Of a DNA stretch of 64,000 bases, positions 58,724 to 64,000 are shown one piece after another. The stretch is taken from assembly GCA_001939145.1 (NCBI GenBank), contig LSRX01000312.1:412113-476112 (forward strand), read 5' to 3'. Source of the stretch: Symbiodinium microadriaticum (lineage: Eukaryota; Sar; Dinophyceae; Suessiales; Symbiodiniaceae). Each line of letters starts with the position of its first letter. The stretch's first letter is position 1. Both the position numbers and the translations under genes were made by a program. Below the pieces are notes generated by a model that saw nothing but the letters and a program-made list of their open reading frames with translations, made no database searches and was not told the origin of the DNA.

Positions 58724-58946
58724 AACTGAGATGACCAAGGTCGAGGATGAGCCTTCGGAAAACTCGGACGATGACAATGCTCCTCGGAACCATCCAGGTC
58801 TGGAAAAGAGGGAGGCGTGTGTATGTTGCAGGCTCTGCATACCCGTTTGTATGGTTTTCTTCAAAGGAAGTAGCATGTGGCGGGAGTTTGGATTCTATGT
58901 TAGTTTTGCAAGTACAATGGCACACGAACTCGCTGAAGCAACTTGA
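58724..58946 (+). CDS. Acidic ORF or exon, unknown
   Basis: Follows CCCGGACTGCAG; ATG at 58731. Reads MTKVEDEPSENSDDDNAPRN then HP at a possible donor GTCTGG (58799). If unspliced it continues with a Cys-rich hydrophobic stretch (ACVCCRLCIPVCMVFFKG) to a TGA. The acidic part is the more certain. Confidence 0.52.
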
Positions 58947-59261
58947 CCACCCCTTTTCCTTTTGGTGAACTACTGAACCCTAAGTTGAACTATGAAACCT
59001 GCGTTTTTTGTATGGAACCTTCAATCCCAAGTTCCATCCCTTTCTAGCTAACTTAGACCTATAGATGCTAAACCCTATCCCTGAACCCGAAAAATCCCAA
59101 ACCCCTATAACATCGACTCCGAACTGCGAAGGCGCAACATCCTAAACCCTAAATCCTTCAAGCCATCTAAGCTTAGAAGTATGGGCCCCTAATATGGACC
59201 CTTAAAAGGCCCCTCCAGGGACCCTTAAAGGTACATATAGGGTACATAGTAGGTGTATAAG

Positions 59262-59369
59262 CCAAAGGGCCCTAGGTACTGTTATGGGGAATCGTTCCCT
59301 AAATCAGAATAGTAATTCCTAATATAGAAACCCTACATTCTACCATATAGGTTCTTCGGACCCTTTGGG
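59262..59369. mobile_element. Palindromic element, family D
   Basis: CCAAAGGGCCCTAGGTACTG left and TTCTTCGGACCCTTTGGG right, single core. Second copy at 59854-59968. Confidence 0.78.
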
Positions 59370-59404
59370 TAAGGACCCCAGGGTTTTGGAGAACCGAGGT
59401 TCAG

Positions 59405-59491
59405 ATCGTGTCCGTGTCCGCCCCGCGGACATTGCATCCCTGGGTGGACAGCCTGGCCGGGGACGAGTCCTCCTTGAGTCCAGCCGCTGAG
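59405..59491 (+). CDS. Candidate exon just after palindromic element D
   Basis: Follows CCGAGGTTCAG. Reads IVSVSAPRTLHPWVDSLAGD then ESSLSPAAE. Element D (59262-59369) lies 35 bases upstream, as part of the intron. A weaker block, 59708-59782, follows (HDASADDLRKPLGTRSEP). Confidence 0.47.
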
Positions 59492-59963
59492 TTTGCATTT
59501 TTTTTGGGGGGATAGGGTTTAGGGTTTAGGATTTACTTAGGGTTCAGAAAGAGTTTACATGTGTAAAGGAGAAAATGCGGTTCAGGATTATGGAGGGCTT
59601 TAGATGTAGAGCTTAGGATCTTAGAGTAAAGTTTCTAAGGCTCAGGAATATGAGGGGTTTTAAGTTCACAGTTCAGGATTTTAGAGTTTCGGGTTCAGGG
59701 CTTTCGGGTTCACGACGCTTCGGCTGATGACCTTCGAAAGCCACTAGGTACACGGTCAGAACCTCGTGGTTGGGCATATTGAACCTTACGATTACATGGG
59801 TAGTTCTGCAAATTAGGGTCCCTTTCAACCACATATGGTCAGTCAGCCACTTTCCTAAAGGCTCATAGGCACCGTTATGGGGTTACTTTCCCAAATCACT
59901 CTGGTGATTCCTGATATTTAATATAGACACCCTACATTTTGCAATAGATGCGTTTAGGACCCT

Positions 59964-60161
59964 TTGGGTGTTGCGCCCGGCAGCCAAGCCGGTAACGGTG
60001 ATGCTGAGGATGCGTCATACTCGAACAGCGTAGGTTCAAAAGTTGCAGAGCTCGGGCTACAGTGGGTTGAGGGTTTAATTTCTTCAACTTTAAAGTATAG
60101 GGTTTACAGAGTTCACTTCACTTCACTTTACGGTCTAGGAAAAGTTCACACACACACCTAG
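59964..60161 (+). CDS. Candidate exon fused to element D end
   Basis: The frame begins in the CCCTTTGGG end of an element and continues PGSQAGNGDAEDASYSNSVG then SKVAELGLQWVEGLISSTLK, 65 codons. Confidence 0.43.
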   Translation: MGVAPGSQAGNGDAEDASYSNSVGSKVAELGLQWVEGLISSTLKYRVYRVHFTSLYGLGKVHTHT

Positions 60162-60172
60162 TCCTAGGCAAT

Positions 60173-60286
60173 ATGCGCCTGGATAAGCCCCGGCAGGCAA
60201 CAATGAAGCTTTTCTCCATTGAGGTTGCCTTTGGGGTCCTTGTTGCAATATCTGAAACAAACGGATTCCAAGTGTCTGTACTCTAG
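60173..60286 (+). CDS. Small ORF or exon, unknown
   Basis: ATG to TAG, 37 codons; after GCCCCGGCAG it reads ATMKLFSIEVAFGVLVAISE then TNGFQVSVL. Confidence 0.44.
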   Translation: MRLDKPRQATMKLFSIEVAFGVLVAISETNGFQVSVL

Positions 60287-60343
60287 AAGCTTGAATACGT
60301 ACCAATCTTATTCCTGCGAGTTCCTAATCGTAAGTATACAATA

Positions 60344-60544
60344 ATGCCTGAAGAGCCCCCCCCCATCCCAGGAACAAATGAGGGTATCGGCTTTTGGTGG
60401 CTACGCTCCCGTTTGGAGCAGCTTCTACTGAAGGCAAAAGAGGGCAGGTGGCATGGCTTGAGTCATGCCATTGACGATCCCTCATACAGCATGGCCGTCA
60501 AGATGAGGATCCCCGAAACCCTATACTATACCCTAAAACCCTAA
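60344..60544 (+). CDS. 66-codon ORF, unknown protein
   Basis: True ATG: MPEEPPPIPGTNEGIGFWWL then SRLEQLLLKAKEGRWHGLSH and DDPSYSMAVKMR. Good composition, no strong competing frame; ends in CCCTAAA repeat. Confidence 0.52.
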   Translation: MPEEPPPIPGTNEGIGFWWLRSRLEQLLLKAKEGRWHGLSHAIDDPSYSMAVKMRIPETLYYTLKP

Positions 60545-60714
60545 GCCCTAAACCCCTAAACCCTAAACCCTATACCTGGTTCCAGTAGCCATCCCGAGTC
60601 CCTGGTGCATGGCGGATAGCTCGGCACCGCTCGAGCTCATGGGACCAGGGGTTTGCGGTTCAGGACCAGGGGTTTAGGGCATGTGTGGGTTTAGGCGGTC
60701 GAGGGGTTTTGGGG

Positions 60715-60849
60715 GGTGTGCCGGTAAGGGCGCTTGTGTCTGTTGATCGGTGGAAGCATGTTCAAAGAATCCGTTTATCCGTTAAGGTCTTGACTTTCGA
60801 AGTCCCAGTTTCCAACACATGCTGGTATCGCAGCAAATCCGAGCCATAA
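60715..60849 (+). CDS. Candidate exon, unknown
   Basis: Reads VRALVSVDRWKHVQRIRLSV then KVLTFEVPVSNTCWYRSKSE to a TAA. 60585-60677 (AIPSPWCMADSSAPLELMGP) precedes it after TGGTTCCAG. Confidence 0.47.
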   Translation, partial: GVPVRALVSVDRWKHVQRIRLSVKVLTFEVPVSNTCWYRSKSEP

Positions 60850-60880
60850 GCTTCAACCCCTGAACAAGCTCCTCGGAACC

Positions 60881-61084
60881 CTAAACCATCAGGTGTGGCC
60901 GCAGTTTCCCTGAGATCCTGGCTGTTGCGGAGATGAGCTTCTCAAAATGCGGAGTTACCATGAATTCGGCATTCAGGCCAATGTGCCGAAATCGGGCCTT
61001 CGTTCCGGCACCTGAATTTTGAGAAGCCCACATGCTTACATGGGTGCTTCTGAACTCTAGACCCTTAGCATCAAAATAGCCCAA
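60881..61084. CDS. Stretch open on both strands
   Basis: + : SFPEILAVAEMSFSKCGVTM to a TGA near 61020. - : 67 codons from an ATG in element E (NSGAGTKARFRHIGLNAEFM). Neighbours are mostly +, but the minus text is equally good. Confidence 0.36.
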
Positions 61085-61163
61085 AAGCCTTGTATACTAG
61101 GGTATTTGGGCCCGAAAGCCTTCAAATATGAGTCCTTGAGGGTAAGGGTAAACCCTAAACCCT

Positions 61164-61316
61164 ATGCGGGTGGGAAAAATTCCTGGGTGCTTCCGAGCAG
61201 CCCAAAACGGTGACCACCTTAGCAGTCTAAGGCAGCCGAAGCAGAGAACCACCACTGCTGGTAAACCTACCTGGCTATGTAGAGGAGGACGGATCAAGGT
61301 AAAGAATGCCGAATGA
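61164..61316 (+). CDS. Small basic ORF, unknown
   Basis: ATG to TGA, 50 codons starting in telomeric repeat: MRVGKIPGCFRAAQNGDHLS then LRQPKQRTTTAGKPTWLCRG. 61312-61431 (TTAALATVELPTTALRSRLI) overlaps by a few bases and may be the next exon. Confidence 0.43.
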   Translation: MRVGKIPGCFRAAQNGDHLSSLRQPKQRTTTAGKPTWLCRGGRIKVKNAE

Positions 61317-61456
61317 CAATATTACGGCGACGACTGCGGCTTTAGCGACGGTAGAGTTGCCAACCACAGCGCTACGCTCTAGACTAATTGCTGCCACAGC
61401 TGCAACGATTACGCAAGTACACTCACGGTAGCGAACTTCGCCAGAACCTCCAGTCG

Positions 61457-61786
61457 TTACATAGTAGAGGAAAGACCAAGCATGAACGAGCCGTAGGTTG
61501 TAAGTTTGGGACGTTCATCTTCAGATGCATCCAAGTCATGCTCGTTTGAGCTGTATGGGCTGCGGCGACTTCTCCTCGGAGTGGGCACCCGCAACATGTA
61601 TTTCATAAGCCCCGAAACGGGCAGCTGAGGCACGAGAGATGGTGGAAGAGCGGGTTGGGCAGGGCTTTGGTGTCCCTTAGACAATACAGAGGAATTTCGC
61701 CATACCCGGCATACCCGGTATGTCCTAAGCGTTTGAATGGGTTCCTTCTTCTCTGAAACTGCTGACAGCACAGCCGCGAGAGGCAT
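61457..61786 (-). CDS. 109-codon minus-strand ORF, unknown protein
   Basis: Minus-strand ATG at 61786, stop at 61457. Text: MPLAAVLSAVSEKKEPIQTL, SGLMKYMLRVPTPRRSRRSP, SSNEHDLDASEDERPKLTTY. The basic-then-acidic tail and varied composition look real. It could be the 3' exon of the gene whose upstream exon is 61935-62192, with element A in the intron. Confidence 0.53.
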   Translation of the reverse strand: MPLAAVLSAVSEKKEPIQTLRTYRVCRVWRNSSVLSKGHQSPAQPALPPSLVPQLPVSGLMKYMLRVPTPRRSRRSPYSSNEHDLDASEDERPKLTTYGSFMLGLSSTM

Positions 61787-61832
61787 CGTTGCTGAAGATA
61801 GATGCCAAGCCCTCTTACTATCCTAGAGTATA

Positions 61833-61924
61833 CCCATAGGCCCGTAAAGTAGTTCCCTTTTGAAGGTTATATATAGAATCCTATAAGCTAATCTTCAAAA
61901 AGGAACTACTTAGGGGCCTATGGG
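61833..61924. mobile_element. Palindromic element, family A, TA-flanked, between two minus-strand ORFs
   Basis: CCCATAGGCCCGTAAAGTAG left and AACTACTTAGGGGCCTATGG right; TA duplicated. It overlaps the 3' end of the 62192 minus-strand frame, supporting an intron here. Confidence 0.85.
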
Positions 61925-62192
61925 TAGAGCTCAGGGACCAGAAGTCCCGCGGCTCCTCGAATCGAAAGCCCCCAACACCAATGAAGCTCCAAGCCGTCAG
62001 TGGAGTGCACAAACTAGCATAGGGTTTGTGAGATATGTTATCTTTGCGCAGATGAGGGGCTATAAGAGATATCATCATTGACTCTCGACAGTACCCATTG
62101 ATTAAACAATGTACGTTAGATTTGGTGCTGAACATACATAGTTGGTCAAGGTACTCGTAAAACAAGTATCTCGGGCTCACTGGGTAGAACAT
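61881..62192 (-). CDS. Minus-strand ORF or exon, unknown
   Basis: Minus-strand ATG at 62192: MFYPVSPRYLFYEYLDQLCM, STKSNVHCLINGYCRESMMI, LRKDNISHKPYASLCTP. The last 15-20 codons are inside palindromic element A, so the exon probably ends near 61935. Confidence 0.48.
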   Translation of the reverse strand: MFYPVSPRYLFYEYLDQLCMFSTKSNVHCLINGYCRESMMISLIAPHLRKDNISHKPYASLCTPLTAWSFIGVGGFRFEEPRDFWSLSSTHRPLSSSFLKISL

Positions 62193-62504
62193 TCAGGATA
62201 TTGCGCAACGGCTGAGGGACAGCAGACAGCAAGGTTCCAACTCCTGGCACCTAATGACCTAATATCAGCAGGGGACTTCGTATCCAGGCAAAAGGACCCC
62301 GCGATTGGACGATCCTAAGTATTCACCGGCTTGCAACCTACATCCCAAGTCCCCTTAACTCCAATATCAAAAACCCCCCAAGCCAAATTGTAACTGCAGA
62401 GGCTCCACCCCCCCCCCCCTCCCCCCAAAAAAGCCTGTAAGCCCTAAACCCAATTATTCACAAACTCCAAAGCCCAATTGTAGCATATTTTCATGACCAA
62501 GGCT

Positions 62505-62523
62505 CCTCCCTCCCTCCCTCCCT

Positions 62524-62604
<81 letters not shown>

Positions 62605-62788
62605 NNNNNNNNNNNNNNNNNNNNNNNNNNNNNNNNNNNNNNNNNNNNNNNNNNNNNNNNNNNNNNNNNNNNNNNNNNNNNNNNNNNNNNNNNNNNNNNN
62701 NNNNNNNNNNNNNNNNNNNNNNNNNNNTATATATACATATATATATATGTATATATAGATTCATACATACATACATACATACATACAT

Positions 62789-62855
<67 letters not shown>

Positions 62856-62880
62856 TATATATACACATGTATATATATAT

Positions 62881-62917
<37 letters not shown>

Positions 62918-62930
62918 CAGATAGAGAACC
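62505..62930. repeat. Compound microsatellite with an assembly gap
   Basis: (CCT)n/(CT)n, then 123 undetermined bases at 62605-62727, then TA, CATA, CAGA and GATA runs. The gap length is probably a placeholder. Confidence 0.95.
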
Positions 62931-62970
62931 CTTGCAAAATCCCTGAACCCTAATTTAGGCCTTGCTTTAA

Positions 62971-63070
62971 GGTGGAGTCGGCGCCTCCTAAAGAGGAGCG
63001 CCGAGAGGATTCTCCGGAGGCGGGGCTTCAAAGTTCTGCGGCCCAGGCTTTGAGTGGGACTTCGGGGTCT
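62971..63070 (+). CDS. Exon, charged, unknown
   Basis: Follows CTTGCTTTAAG|G. Reads VESAPPKEERREDSPEAGLQ then SSAAQALSGTSG, clearly codon-like before TTTAGGG/AGCTGGGG repeat takes over. Confidence 0.48.
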
Positions 63071-63401
63071 TTAGGGTTCAGCTGGGGTAGAGAGCTTGGG
63101 GGTTTAGGGTTTAGGGTTCTGCTGGCGTTTAGGGTTTAGGGGGCTCATCTGGGGTTTAGGGCTCAGGGCTTTAGGGTTTAGGGTTTAGGGTTCAGCTGGC
63201 GGGGTTCATAGGATCGTTTGGGTTTTCAGGGCTTAAACTGGTGACTGATTTAGTATGTGAACCCTAAGCCCTCAACCCTAATCCGGTGCTCTTCAACCGT
63301 CCTTGTTTTAACCTGAAACCTTCGGACTCAAAGCCCAAAGCCCGAAAGCACCTGCAAACCCTGAGTCCTTCAACCCTGCACCCGCAACAAGCTGTTACGT
63401 C

Positions 63402-63545
63402 ATGACGAAGGACCCCTCTCTACCGTCGACGGACCCTGCGCCTTCGCCTACTGCAGCCCCAACCGTGCCGGCACCGGCACGATGCAAAATATTCACTCTC
63501 TGGGTCGCCTGGCGAGGGAAGCTAGCTGGGCTCTTCAGTGTTTAG
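63402..63545 (+). CDS. Small Pro/Ala-rich ORF or exon
   Basis: ATG to TAG, 47 codons: MTKDPSLPSTDPAPSPTAAP then TVPAPARCKIFTLWVAWRGK. Open upstream as well (NPAPATSCYV). Confidence 0.48.
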   Translation: MTKDPSLPSTDPAPSPTAAPTVPAPARCKIFTLWVAWRGKLAGLFSV

Positions 63546-63673
63546 CATGCAGGATGTGAAGTTTGAGCGTTTAGTCAGTTGGGGATGAGATTTGAGACAG
63601 GCGCTGTCTTGGCGAAGGCCTGAGTATATAGCAAGCTTAAGGTCAAGCAAGGGGTACGTCCTGAACCTCTTAG

Positions 63674-63889
63674 TTGGTGCAGAGGAACCTGATGGAAACG
63701 CCCCGGGCTCTGAATTCAGCACATAAGGTATGCAGGAGGTTCTTAAATCAGTTTCCTGGCCGCCTCAAGCCACCAGCCCCGAAACCCGAAACCGGAGCCT
63801 TCTGTCCCTGTCATTCCTGGGACTTCCCAGAGAGCCAAGTAGCCTTAAATGGCTGTATGAAGTCAGAATATGCGTCCCCTCATTATTGA
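63674..63889 (+). CDS. Candidate exon, unknown
   Basis: 71 codons: RNLMETPRALNSAHKVCRRF then LNQFPGRLKPPAPKPETGAF. May start after TTGGTGCAG (63680) and be cut at donor GTATGC (63729). From 63925 to the window edge another short frame (MQRCLALLGSGKV) is cut off. Confidence 0.4.
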   Translation: MVQRNLMETPRALNSAHKVCRRFLNQFPGRLKPPAPKPETGAFCPCHSWDFPESQVALNGCMKSEYASPHY

Positions 63890-64000
63890 AGGAACCATTT
63901 TCTTAAATTGCGGCATAAACCTCAAGTTAATTTGTAATCTTCCGCTCGGCAGAATTTCTGATGCAGAGGTGTTTGGCTCTCCTGGGCTCCGGAAAGGTCC

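Noticed and set aside
62444..63031. 195-codon minus-strand ORF
   Set aside because: Built from CT/GATA repeats and an undetermined 123-base gap.
1..64000. CRISPR arrays, bacterial operons, promoters or terminators
   Set aside because: The repeats have no regular unique spacers, there are no long adjacent ORFs or ribosome binding sites, and the exon/intron structure is eukaryotic.

Overview
The window looks like nuclear DNA of a eukaryotic alga, most probably a dinoflagellate of the Symbiodinium kind. The reasons are: plant/algal-type telomeric heptamers (TTTAGGG/CCCTAAA) scattered over the whole 64 kb in both orientations; genes cut into many small exons (about 55-400 nt); introns with GT and also GC 5' splice sites; acceptors mostly of the form AG|G; and a heavy load of short palindromic elements and microsatellites. 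There is no sign of bacterial operons, ribosome binding sites or CRISPR. Genus-level placement is inference.

Two split genes can be recognised. On the + strand at 2.56-7.09 kb there is a 2-oxoglutarate/Fe(II) oxygenase. Its exons join with mostly matching phase and carry the HxD motif, the distal His and the 2OG-binding Arg. On the + strand at 49.8-55.7 kb there is a GT-A-like glycosyltransferase resembling TET/JBP-associated (TAGT/GREB1-type) enzymes, with IPSYGRP and SFDDDV motifs. Its exons lie on both sides of a 1.2 kb CATA/GTAT microsatellite.

Most other single-copy patches between repeats are open for 25-140 codons, often start just after a pyrimidine/AG acceptor, and are listed as candidate exons, mostly + strand. 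Good minus-strand candidates are at 29.99-30.11, 52.03-52.28 and 61.46-62.19 kb. I recognise no family for these. Several patches are open in more than one frame, so their frame and even their coding status are uncertain; confidences are set accordingly. Many probably belong to a few long genes with large introns.

The non-coding part is dominated by at least ten families of 60-180 bp palindromic MITE-like elements. Several copies are flanked by TA duplications, and two clear nested insertions fix the target duplication as TA. One family (TIR CCTG...CAGG) carries an acceptor, and in some insertions a donor, exactly at its ends, so it could be spliced out like an introner. The rest is degenerate telomeric repeat, minisatellites (11.4-12.1 kb, 56.3-56.8 kb) and microsatellites, including a 123-base assembly gap at 62,605-62,727.
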